A stretch of 64,000 bases of DNA from Treponema sp. UBA4267 (GTDB taxonomy: Bacteria > Spirochaetota > Spirochaetia > Treponematales > Treponemataceae): positions 1 through 64,000 of the forward strand of contig DGWD01000021.1 of the NCBI GenBank assembly GCA_002395155.1, written 5' to 3'. Below, piece after piece: positions 9,754 to 17,172 of the stretch. Position 1 is the first letter of the stretch. Each line of letters starts with the position of its first letter. The notes beneath the pieces are model-generated. The model did no database searches. It was not told the DNA's origin and saw nothing but the letters and a program-made list of their open reading frames with translations. The position numbers and the translations under genes are program-made.

Positions 9754-11961
9754 TTAGAGTTTAATAAGATTATCCAAATCCCTGGATGCATCCTTAATTC
9801 TTGACGCAAGAGATTTAAGTTCCTGGGCCTGACTCGTAAGTTCCTTATTTTTACTCAATACATCATCGACAGCGGCTTCTGCCTGATTTGCATAATCATT
9901 TAATACCTTCATATTAGAAGAAACCTGACTAGAGTAAGAGGCCTGTTCCTGAGTTTCCGCATTAACCTTTTCCACAGATTCGGTCATATGCTTTGTAGCC
10001 TCATTAATTCTAACGCCAGACTGCTTTTGAACTTCCATACCACGGGCAGATTCCTGAACTATTTGTGCAGTAGACCGGGCTCCAGAAGAAACCTCATTCA
10101 AGGCTTTTTTTACATTCAAACTAAGTTCAAAAGACTTAGCAATATTCTCTGTAATTGCAACGATAATATCGTCAATTTTACTGGTCTGTTCACTACTTTG
10201 ACCGGCAAGAGCATTAATTTCATGGGCAATAACGGCAAAACCCTTTCCAGCATCCCCAGAATGAGCTGCTTCAATAGACGCATTCATAGCCAGCATATTT
10301 GTCTTTCGTGAAAAATCAGAAACAATTTTAATTACATTCATAATTTCGGCGGAAGACTGCTTAATGCTATCAAGCAGCCTAACCAGGCTTTCTATATCGC
10401 TAGTACTTTTTTCAGTAAGTTGTCCTAGAGACTTGGCAAAGGAAGCGGCATTATCAATACCGGCAGCAGCCTGATTTACTCCTTCAACCATAAGTTTTGT
10501 TTCATTTACGGTTGTGTTTGCAACTTCATTTTCAAGTTGGATTTCTGAATTTACATTTTCAACAGACTGAACAAGTTTTTCTACTGCAGAAGAAGTATTT
10601 CGCATTGATTCATTTTGATTAGTAATAAAAGATGAAATAGACTGTGCTTTAGTTTCCGATTCCTGAGCAGCAAGGGCAACCCTTTGGACAGAATCATTCA
10701 AGAGTCCAGCAATTTCCATTGTTTCTGATGAAAGTCTGGCGGCATCCTGAATTACCATATTTAATTTATCTTTTTGTTCTGATGAAGAAACGGCTAAATC
10801 AGTAATCTGACGTTTATTTTCAATAGTCTCCAAAGAAACTACAATAAACATTGTTATATCAATAAAGAAGAAGGCAAAGCCCTGAAGCCAGGCAAATGGC
10901 ATAACTCCAATAACCTGATAAACAATATCGTGAACAGCAAAAATCATAGCAAGGGAAATACCTATCAACATGGTTTTTGCATTTTTTGAATGAGCCTTAT
11001 GGGCCTTTATAAGCATGACATAGATATAAATAAGTTCGATAAAGACAGGAGCCAAACCAATTGTAAATAAATTTTCAAGGGCTGGAGTATTTCTAAAACA
11101 AGCAATATAGGCAATAACAATTAAAATAAAACTTGTATAAACAAAATACTTTGGAGCCTTTCCCCTAATCTTAAACATTGAACGAATAAACATAACCAGG
11201 CCACCAATACTAAACACGAAACAAGTACGGGCAACAGAAAGCTGAATATTAAAAGGAAGGTATAAAATATCAGAAGCCATATCAAAAAAATACACCGCAA
11301 CCGTTGCCAGTGTAAAACTGAAGGCTAAGCTGGCCTTATCCTTATGGTTAGCAATAAACTGAAAAAGAAAGTAAAGTCCTAAAAAGAAACAGATAGCAGC
11401 CATCATATAATAAACATAATTGTTTAAAAATGGATGAAAGAGAACAACCGTGTTATAACGTTCCTGATCGACTATATAGAAAGGATTAAAGGTTTGGTGA
11501 CTTCCCTGTGTTCGGCACCGAATAGAAATATCTACCTTGCCATTTTTTATTGCATAAGAAGGAATTGTTGCAACCGTATCAGAAACATGGGAAAAATTTA
11601 CTTTTGGATAAAGAGTTCCGTGATGGCCAGTCATTGCTCCACCAACGTATATCTCCATAGCTCCATAAGAATTACCAGATTCAAAATATACATTTTTATT
11701 TTTAAATTCGGAAGGAATCTGAACACTTGCCTTTAACCAGAAAACATCGCTTGGCTGGGTAGAAATATACTGAGGCATGTCTACAGATTTCCATGAAGAA
11801 TCCAAATTATCAGATGAAAGATTCATCCAACTAAGATCGTCACCATATTTAAGTTTCCAATCAGCTTCTATTGGATACATTTTTCCTTTTGCAAATAATG
11901 GACATGAAAACAGAGTTAAAATGGCAATACAAATAAGACTTTTAAAAAACACTTTTTTCAC
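9754..11961 (-). CDS. methyl-accepting chemotaxis protein with 7TM-DISM sensor
   Basis: A chemoreceptor of about 735 residues. An N-terminal signal segment is followed by a periplasmic beta-rich domain (7TMR-DISM extracellular type, roughly residues 25-185), seven membrane helices (about 190-390), and a cytoplasmic coiled coil. The signalling tip is conserved, with TNMLAMNASIEAAHSGDAGK and ALAGQSS. No HAMP domain is evident. No CheR-docking pentapeptide is present at the C-terminus, which ends DLDNLIKL. The frame extends to 12015, but the GTG at 11961 has GGGAG about 10 bases upstream and starts directly at the signal peptide KKVFFKSL. The ligand is unknown. Related sensor modules more often carry kinase or GGDEF outputs. 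Confidence 0.9.
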   Translation of the reverse strand: MKKVFFKSLICIAILTLFSCPLFAKGKMYPIEADWKLKYGDDLSWMNLSSDNLDSSWKSVDMPQYISTQPSDVFWLKASVQIPSEFKNKNVYFESGNSYGAMEIYVGGAMTGHHGTLYPKVNFSHVSDTVATIPSYAIKNGKVDISIRCRTQGSHQTFNPFYIVDQERYNTVVLFHPFLNNYVYYMMAAICFFLGLYFLFQFIANHKDKASLAFSFTLATVAVYFFDMASDILYLPFNIQLSVARTCFVFSIGGLVMFIRSMFKIRGKAPKYFVYTSFILIVIAYIACFRNTPALENLFTIGLAPVFIELIYIYVMLIKAHKAHSKNAKTMLIGISLAMIFAVHDIVYQVIGVMPFAWLQGFAFFFIDITMFIVVSLETIENKRQITDLAVSSSEQKDKLNMVIQDAARLSSETMEIAGLLNDSVQRVALAAQESETKAQSISSFITNQNESMRNTSSAVEKLVQSVENVNSEIQLENEVANTTVNETKLMVEGVNQAAAGIDNAASFAKSLGQLTEKSTSDIESLVRLLDSIKQSSAEIMNVIKIVSDFSRKTNMLAMNASIEAAHSGDAGKGFAVIAHEINALAGQSSEQTSKIDDIIVAITENIAKSFELSLNVKKALNEVSSGARSTAQIVQESARGMEVQKQSGVRINEATKHMTESVEKVNAETQEQASYSSQVSSNMKVLNDYANQAEAAVDDVLSKNKELTSQAQELKSLASRIKDASRDLDNLIKL

Positions 11962-12012
11962 AAATAATAATCTCCCACAAATAATTATAAGGGCTATATA
12001 TCCATTCGTCAT

Positions 12013-12051
12013 CAAAAAAAGCAGATAGATCTAAAAACTACCTGCTTTTTT
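12013..12051 (-). terminator. intrinsic terminator after the TIGR03545 gene
   Basis: On the minus strand AAAAAAGCAGGTAG pairs with CTATCTGCTTTTTTT (one G-U), with a 9-nt loop and a T run. It ends the TIGR03546/TIGR03545 transcript before the chemoreceptor gene. A-runs on the other side make it potentially bidirectional. Confidence 0.85.
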
Positions 12052-12074
12052 GCACAAAAGTATTCTGTTGTTTG

Positions 12075-14558
12075 TTAGAAGAATCCCTTTAAGAGATTTC
12101 CAGCCTGTTTTTTTGCCTCTTCTTCCGCCTTTGCCTTGGCTTCGTTCATAGCCTGTTCAGCCTGTCTTCTTGCTTCCTCTTCCGCCTGGGCCTGTTTTGC
12201 CCTAAGTTCAGCCTCAGCTTTTTCCTGGGCAGCCTTCAACTCGGCTTCTGCTTTTTCTTGAGCGGCTTTCATTTCGGCCTCAGCTTTCTCCTGTGCAGCC
12301 TTTAATTCTGCTTCAGCTTGAGCCTGGGCCTTTTTCAGCTCTTCTTCGGCCCTTGCCTGAGCTTCTTTCATAGCCTTATCAAGCATTTCCTTTGAAGAAT
12401 TTTGAATAGTTGACTGCATATTCTTCAACTGATTTTCAAGATCCTTAAGCATGTTGATGTAATATTCAACCTGCCCCTTTATTGCATCAAAGTTTTCTAT
12501 ATCACCTAAAGCGACCTGTGAGTACTCAGTAATTTTAGCCTTAAGTTCTGCAAGAGCTTTTTCTTTAATAGAATTAAGTTGTTTATTCATTTCATTTGTA
12601 AGGGCATTTACAAACTGCTTATTTACATCAGATGTAAGATTTACTGTAAGTCCTTTATCTGCCATAAAACCTATATTTGCATTTAAATCCATAGATTTAA
12701 TCTGAGTCATAACTCCATTGTAAATATCATAAGCATAAAGAGGTTCAAAAGGCTTACTTTCAATTACAAGATTTTCAAAAAGTCCCTTTCCAGAAAGCAA
12801 AAATCCTTCATCTGCAAAAGCTTTAAATGCGGCAGTAACCTGAGTTTTTGCCTTAAATGATGGAGAACCTGGGCCTCCTCCAAACACAGAAGAATCCAGA
12901 TTGAATGGATAATTATTTCCAGAATAAGCAACTGTTAGCAGAGCATCATCTGAAGTTTCACGAAGATCCAAAACTAAATCACAATGATGATCTATATTAA
13001 ACAAAGACAGATTAACATTTGCGTTTGTAGTTTTATTAAGTTTATTCATGTTGTTTGTAATATCAGTTGCGGTAAAAGTAAAGTTTGTTCCAGAGCCGGC
13101 AATTTTTTTAATCCAAAGAGTTGGAACAGCATCTTCACGGTAAATTACATCGCGACCAGAAGCACGGGCAATTCCCTTTTTCTTTTCTTTAGCCTTTTGT
13201 TTTTCGCTGACCGGTTTTTTAGATGCAGAATCCTTCATCTCAATAAGCTTTTGAGACAGTTTTTGATAATAAGGATAATAAGAACCCATGAACTGGTACA
13301 CCGCATTATTAAAGAGGTCTGTAATAAAATTCATGCCTGTATCTTTTAAGTTGAAAGATTTGATTTTATTAATTTCACTTGAAGCAAACTGAGTATCATG
13401 CTGCAGAGCAAGATAAATCTCATTCGAAAGATTCATAACCTGATCTGAATCATTTTTGATTTCATTTACCAAAGATTGTGAATTATCTACCACATTTTGA
13501 ACAGTTTTAATACCAGAATCAAAAAGTTTTACCATTTCAGCAATTTTTGCAGGATCTGTTGAAATAGAGGAATAATCATAATAAATAAGATTTTCTACAG
13601 AAGCTTTTGTTTCATTGTAAAGTTTTTCAAGTTCTGCAGGTTTATTCTGATATCTATTTATAAAGTCTTCAACAGTTTCCTGAACTTTTGGAGCAAGTAC
13701 TGGCGACTGTAAAGAATTATAGCAATTTTGAATGATTGATTGAGGGTCATACTGAGTAAAAAGGCCTGTTACAGAATCCACAGTGGAATTTTTTGCCGCA
13801 TTCAGTCTTTTTTGCAGTTCCAGACTAAGTGCAGAATCTTTTTTTTCGGCCTTTTCTTGTTTAGCTTTCTTTTTCTTCAATTTTTTAAGTTCTTTTGGTG
13901 GGAGAGTTCCATCATAAGCACGGTCTTTTCCAGTTTCAACACCATTAACAGAAAGTTCGTTTGCCACAAGACGAGCACGAAGAGCCTGTATTAAATCAAA
14001 ATCGAGAGCGATTGAATCAATATAGATTAAATCTTTCATTGGTGCTGATTTATTTGCAATTTCAAAGTCTTTGATAAAGAGAGATGCCCCGAAAAACTTT
14101 AAATCAACTTTAGCAATATCACAACGAGCTTCAAAAATATTTTCACAACTTGTCTTAATCACTTTTTTGATAACAATATTTTTTGTAAGTGTAAAAGTTG
14201 TAACCAGAGCTGCTAAAAAAATGGCTACAGCCGCAAAAGGAAGAAGTCTAACTCTCCCCTTCTGCTTCTTTATCTGTTTGGCAATAGTTTTAAGGTGCTT
14301 AAAATCTTTTTTAGTAAAAAGCTTATCTTTTGGAATTCCGTAAACAGGAATATTTTTCTTACCAATTTTTCCAGTTTCGACAATCAAGCTTTGTACATAA
14401 GTTTTATCAGCTGGCACAAAAATCTTTTTGTAAACTTTTGCCTCTAATTTTTTTTGCGTGTATTTTTTTCTAAAAAAAGAAGGAGTTTTTTTCTTCAGTT
14501 TCAAATTTTCTTGCTCTGGATTATTGTTCTTTATCATATTTTTATCATTCTTTTGCAT
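12075..14558 (-). CDS. TIGR03545 family protein, AsmA-like with coiled-coil tail
   Basis: An 827-residue protein of unknown function with one membrane helix near residues 103-125 and a large outside part. Residues ~130-205 look like the start of an AsmA/DUF748-type lipid-transfer-like domain (KFFGASLFIKDFEIAN). The last ~110 residues are an Ala/Glu/Lys/Gln coiled coil with an exact 11-residue repeat (AQEKAEAELKA and close variants, about four copies) ending in GNLLKGFF. The neighbour encodes TIGR03546, and the two families are known to occur together. It has a good ribosome site (AAGGAG). The family call comes from recognising the pair and the size; a role in envelope lipid handling is inference. 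Confidence 0.75.
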   Translation of the reverse strand: MQKNDKNMIKNNNPEQENLKLKKKTPSFFRKKYTQKKLEAKVYKKIFVPADKTYVQSLIVETGKIGKKNIPVYGIPKDKLFTKKDFKHLKTIAKQIKKQKGRVRLLPFAAVAIFLAALVTTFTLTKNIVIKKVIKTSCENIFEARCDIAKVDLKFFGASLFIKDFEIANKSAPMKDLIYIDSIALDFDLIQALRARLVANELSVNGVETGKDRAYDGTLPPKELKKLKKKKAKQEKAEKKDSALSLELQKRLNAAKNSTVDSVTGLFTQYDPQSIIQNCYNSLQSPVLAPKVQETVEDFINRYQNKPAELEKLYNETKASVENLIYYDYSSISTDPAKIAEMVKLFDSGIKTVQNVVDNSQSLVNEIKNDSDQVMNLSNEIYLALQHDTQFASSEINKIKSFNLKDTGMNFITDLFNNAVYQFMGSYYPYYQKLSQKLIEMKDSASKKPVSEKQKAKEKKKGIARASGRDVIYREDAVPTLWIKKIAGSGTNFTFTATDITNNMNKLNKTTNANVNLSLFNIDHHCDLVLDLRETSDDALLTVAYSGNNYPFNLDSSVFGGGPGSPSFKAKTQVTAAFKAFADEGFLLSGKGLFENLVIESKPFEPLYAYDIYNGVMTQIKSMDLNANIGFMADKGLTVNLTSDVNKQFVNALTNEMNKQLNSIKEKALAELKAKITEYSQVALGDIENFDAIKGQVEYYINMLKDLENQLKNMQSTIQNSSKEMLDKAMKEAQARAEEELKKAQAQAEAELKAAQEKAEAEMKAAQEKAEAELKAAQEKAEAELRAKQAQAEEEARRQAEQAMNEAKAKAEEEAKKQAGNLLKGFF

Positions 14559-14570
14559 TTTCCAGACTCC

Positions 14571-15083
14571 TTAGACTTCTGCAGAAATTTTTGAAATCTT
14601 TTTAATAAGTGGCACTTTTGATAAAGCTACTATAAATTTGGTTTTACGCATTACAGGTATAAGTTTGCTGCGAATGCCCCATATTGCTAAACGAGATAAC
14701 CAATAAAGCGGAATATACAAAATCAGTCCACTTACTATAGCTCCTGCAACAATTGTATTATTGAAATGTGTAAAACCTACAAAAGGAACTTCAAGCAGAT
14801 TTGCAAAAACAGGCTCCAGAAAACTTATGTGCAAAAACCACCATCCAATTGCATCCAGAGTCGGATCAAAAAGATGACTTAGCATAGAAAAAATTGCTGT
14901 AAATAAAATGAAGGCTCCTTTATTGATTCGAATAAAAAGACAAAAGACTGTGACAATATAAAAGATGATATTATTTTTGGGAATCAATCCTAAAAGAAGT
15001 GCAAGGCAAACCGCATGTGCTATTTCACCAGGATGTGAGTTACTATTCAAAGCTTTTAGCAAATTTATTAATTTTTTTAACAT
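14571..15083 (-). CDS. TIGR03546 family membrane protein
   Basis: A 170-residue membrane protein with about four hydrophobic segments. Its N-terminus LKALNSNSHPGEIAHAVCLA and the GLIPKNNI turn resemble the DUF2062/TIGR03546 family. The frame extends to a GTG at 15107, but the ATG at 15083 has AGGAG six bases upstream. It is 12 nt upstream of the TIGR03545 gene in the same direction, which is the usual partner arrangement. Function is unknown. Confidence 0.8.
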   Translation of the reverse strand: MLKKLINLLKALNSNSHPGEIAHAVCLALLLGLIPKNNIIFYIVTVFCLFIRINKGAFILFTAIFSMLSHLFDPTLDAIGWWFLHISFLEPVFANLLEVPFVGFTHFNNTIVAGAIVSGLILYIPLYWLSRLAIWGIRSKLIPVMRKTKFIVALSKVPLIKKISKISAEV

Positions 15084-15100
15084 TTTTTCTCCTTTTGGTG

Positions 15101-15129
15101 TTGACACATTTTAACAGAAAAGATATATT
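15101..15129 (+). promoter_or_regulatory. promoter of tRNA-Lys
   Basis: TTGACA at 15101-15106, a 17-base spacer and TATATT at 15124-15129 form a near-consensus sigma-70 promoter. The tRNA begins 25 bases downstream. It is divergent from the TIGR03546 gene. Confidence 0.85.
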
Positions 15130-15154
15130 AATCAAGCATTCGCAAGAATGAGTT

Positions 15155-15227
15155 GGGCTACTAGCTCAGTAGGTAGAGCAACGCCCTTTTAAGGCGTGGG
15201 TCACTGGTTCGAATCCAGTGTAGCTCA
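15155..15227 (+). tRNA. tRNA-Lys (anticodon TTT)
   Basis: A 73-base cloverleaf. The acceptor arms GGGCTAC and GTAGCTC pair with one G-U. The D arm is GCTC/GAGC, the anticodon stem is ACGCC/GGCGT around the loop CTTTTAA, and the T arm ACTGG/CCAGT holds the loop TTCGAAT. The discriminator base is A and CCA is not encoded. It has its own promoter and terminator. Sequence just downstream carries remnants of a mobile element, consistent with tRNA genes being integration targets. Confidence 0.97.
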
Positions 15228-15228
15228 G

Positions 15229-15262
15229 AAAAAGGACTTTCGGAAACGGAAGTCCTTTTTTT
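15229..15262 (+). terminator. terminator of tRNA-Lys
   Basis: AAAGGACTTTCG and CGGAAGTCCTTT pair around a GAAA tetraloop (one G-U) and are followed by a T run. It begins two bases after the tRNA. Confidence 0.92.
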
Positions 15263-15377
15263 TGTTTAAATCGTTATGTCATAAGGATTTAAACGGGATT
15301 ACCATATCATTTTTTATGTAACTCTTCCTTTGGTGGAATGAGAGCATAAGCGAAAGTCTGAATCTAAGGCGTTGGTT

Positions 15378-15413
15378 TGGTTAGTTAACTGGTTAGTGTT
15401 CTGGTTAGTAATT
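15378..15413. repeat. three 12-bp direct repeats (TGGTTAGTnnnn)
   Basis: TGGTTAGT occurs at 15378, 15390 and 15402, an exact 12-bp period. The surrounding stretch 15263-15442 holds no gene I can support. The repeats lie 30 bases before the integrase remnant and could be old protein-binding sites of the mobile element. Confidence 0.7.
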
Positions 15414-15442
15414 GTGCCAATGTCTGAAAACGGAGGCTCTTT

Positions 15443-15550
15443 TTGCAACCATTCTACCTGTCTAAGAATTCGTCGGGGTTTTACAAAGCTTATTTTGTAA
15501 ATACTGAAAAAGGAAAAGTTATTGCTACAAAAAGTACTCACTCCACTTGA
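15443..15550 (+). pseudogene. remnant of a tyrosine recombinase N-terminus
   Basis: A 35-codon open stretch starting at TTG with GGAGG seven bases upstream. It encodes PFYLSKNSSGFYKAYFVN and ends GKVIATKSTHST before a stop. This resembles the first ~35 residues of Treponema-type phage integrases, which begin with a PFYL...Y...GK...KST pattern. Everything after the SAM-like and catalytic domains is missing. Its place between a tRNA gene and a mobile-mystery gene pair supports a decayed integration module. The identification is by pattern only and the fragment is short. Confidence 0.45.
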
Positions 15551-15613
15551 AGCTTTTTTTACTTGTTTAACGAAGATTTAATATAACTTAAAGGTAATAA
15601 AAATATTTATTGA

Positions 15614-15668
15614 ATATAATACAAAGGTTATTAAAGTGTTTACAAATATAACTCTTGTATTATATAAT
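15614..15668 (+). promoter_or_regulatory. promoter with inverted-repeat operator for mobile mystery protein A
   Basis: TTTACA (15639-15644), an 18-base spacer and TATAAT (15663-15668) make a promoter. It is flanked and overlapped by an 18-bp inverted repeat. The left arm ATATAATACAAAGGTTAT (15614-15631) and the right arm ATAACTCTTGTATTATAT (15648-15665) match at 16 of 18 positions. The downstream HTH protein is the natural candidate to bind it. Confidence 0.6.
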
Positions 15669-15699
15669 GAATTATCATTTATTACACATAGGTTATATT

Positions 15700-16140
15700 A
15701 TGAACGCAAGGATAATGCAGATTAGAGCTTTAGACAAAAAAACTTCCTCTCTTTCCAATGCAAGAAATATCGTTCCAAAAGGAAATAGCTGGATAAACAC
15801 TGTTCGTGAAGCACTTGGAATGACTGCTATGCAGCTCGCAAAACGTCTTGGAGTTACGCAGCCGCGAATTGCTAAAATGGAAGTGAATGAAGATAACCTG
15901 AAGCTTAGTACAATGAAGAAAGTTGCTGAAGCAATGAACTGTGACTTTGTGTACTATTTTAAGCCGAAGACAAGTTTCCAGGATATTGTTCAGACTCAGG
16001 CTAAGAGAAAAGCAGAAGAGATTCTCCTTGGTGTAAATCTTAATATGGCTCTTGAGAATCAGGATATCCAGACAAAAGAAGCCGTTAATGATATGGCTGA
16101 TGATTTTGTAAATGGAAACACAAAAAGGATATGGGATTAA
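15700..16140 (+). CDS. mobile mystery protein A (HTH regulator/antitoxin-like)
   Basis: A 146-residue protein of the TIGR02612 type, which is always paired with a Fic-domain partner B on mobile DNA. The helix-turn-helix is MTAMQLAKRLGVTQPRIAKM (~residues 48-67). The preceding NSWINTVREALG and the N-terminal MQIRALDKK are typical of the family. I chose the ATG at 15700, because upstream ATGs at 15655 and 15667 sit within or next to the -10 box. It ends 3 bases before the broken partner gene. It probably represses its own promoter. It appears intact. Confidence 0.8.
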   Translation: MNARIMQIRALDKKTSSLSNARNIVPKGNSWINTVREALGMTAMQLAKRLGVTQPRIAKMEVNEDNLKLSTMKKVAEAMNCDFVYYFKPKTSFQDIVQTQAKRKAEEILLGVNLNMALENQDIQTKEAVNDMADDFVNGNTKRIWD

Positions 16141-16143
16141 GGT

Positions 16144-16550
16144 ATGGATATTTTTGAAGCTGATGACAATTCTACTCCTCTGACAGCAGAGGAAAAAGAT
16201 GGATTGAAATTAAAATGGGTAACTCTCCGCACCGAGCTGAATGAAGCAGAAGCCCGCAATATTGCCCAGGCACAGGTCTGGCTTATGTCTAACAAAAATA
16301 AAGATATCTATTCTGATACCTTTTTACGTGAGTTGCATAAGAAGATGTTCGGCGATGTCTGGAAATGGGCTGGTGCTTACAGAACTTCAGGGCAGATCTT
16401 GTTTTGGAAAAACTTGAAGGAACAAAACTGTACTGGGGAAACACAAACCTGGTAAACGTTTCTGAAGTCCGCAGTTCCTATATTGCAGCATTGAGAAAAG
16501 CAGATGCAGGAGATTATGCGGATTTGATGGAATTTACGAAAGATAGTTAG
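16144..16550 (+). pseudogene. mobile mystery protein B (Fic domain), internally deleted
   Basis: The first 82 codons read as the N-terminus of a TIGR02613 Fic protein, up to MFGDVWKWAGAYRTS. The same frame then runs to a stop at 16455. From 16392 in another frame the normal C-terminus resumes (ADLVLEKL, then NLVNVSEVRSSYIAALRKAD) to a stop at 16550. The piece between them, which in intact relatives carries the catalytic HPFxxGNGR motif, is absent. A deletion of roughly 80-90 codons with a frame change explains both halves. The protein cannot be an active AMP-transferase. Confidence 0.8.
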
Positions 16551-16652
16551 AGATTATTGAAATCTGGATATAATTTTTTTTACCTGACGCAATATTTGCA
16601 ACACCCTCTAATTTATACATTGTGTAACATAGCATTCCTTAATTTTTGGAAA

Positions 16653-16661
16653 GGGGGGGGG
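16653..16661. repeat. poly-G tract (G9)
   Basis: A run of nine G in an AT-rich region between the Fic pseudogene and the 3' end of the DtxR-type gene. The rest of 16551-16713 shows no gene or clear terminator. Confidence 0.9.
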
Positions 16662-16713
16662 TGCTGGGAGTGCTCCATATGGTCCATTCAGTTTTGTGCT
16701 TATTCAAACATTT

Positions 16714-17103
16714 CTATTTTTTTAAGATATCTGACATGTTATCGTTTTTGCGGATTGCTTCTTTTATGCAATCAAATGATTCAACACTAATATCATGTTC
16801 GATTTTACAAGCATCTTCAACAGCAATTTCTTCTGGCACGCCAATTCGCATTAATAAAGCACTAAGAACCTGATGTCTTTCATAAATACGTTCAGCTATT
16901 TCGCGCCCTTTATTTTCAAGAGTAATTACTCCATCATCAGCAAGCTTTACATAATGTTCATCAGCAAGATTGTGTATAGTTACACTCACAGAAGGTCTGG
17001 AAAACCCCATTTCGCGAGCAATATCAATTGAACGAACTGGACCTTTTTCAGATAATCTAAGTATAGTTTCTAAGTACATTTCAGCAGATTCTCGAATTTG
17101 CAT
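16714..17103 (-). CDS. DtxR/MntR family metal-dependent regulator
   Basis: A 129-residue transcription factor. An N-terminal winged helix (SIDIAREMGFSRPSVSVTIH, ~residues 25-44) is followed by the metal-binding dimerisation domain, with the ligand pattern DACKIEHDIS near residues 96-105. There is no SH3-like C-terminal domain, so the size fits MntR-like members. Such proteins repress metal uptake when Mn or Fe is bound. No transporter gene adjoins it, so the metal is unknown. A possible promoter lies at 17132-17159 on the minus strand (TTGAAT, 16 bases, TATACT), with AAGGATG before the ATG. Confidence 0.9.
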   Translation of the reverse strand: MQIRESAEMYLETILRLSEKGPVRSIDIAREMGFSRPSVSVTIHNLADEHYVKLADDGVITLENKGREIAERIYERHQVLSALLMRIGVPEEIAVEDACKIEHDISVESFDCIKEAIRKNDNMSDILKK

Positions 17104-17131
17104 ATTTACATCCTTAATTTTAATTATTTAA

Positions 17132-17159
17132 AGTATAGACAATTTTCCTAATAATTCAA
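17132..17159 (-). promoter_or_regulatory. candidate promoter of the DtxR-type gene
   Basis: On the minus strand TTGAAT (17159-17154), 16 bases and TATACT (17137-17132) lie about 28 bases upstream of the ATG. No convincing palindromic operator was found here. Confidence 0.5.
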
Positions 17160-17172
17160 TCGTTTTACCAGA

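Noticed and set aside
15314..15541. 75-codon minus-strand open frame after tRNA-Lys
   Set aside because: Its Asn/Thr/Gln repeats come from the 12-bp DNA repeats, it lacks a ribosome site, and it runs antisense to the more convincing integrase remnant.
15228..16713. Second copy of the tRNA-Lys 3' end as an attachment site
   Set aside because: I looked for the T-arm sequence GGTTCGAATCC and its flanks downstream and saw no repeat.
16557..16873. Two plus-strand open frames across the G9 tract
   Set aside because: They overlap each other and the DtxR-type gene antisense. Their translations look random and there is no ribosome site.
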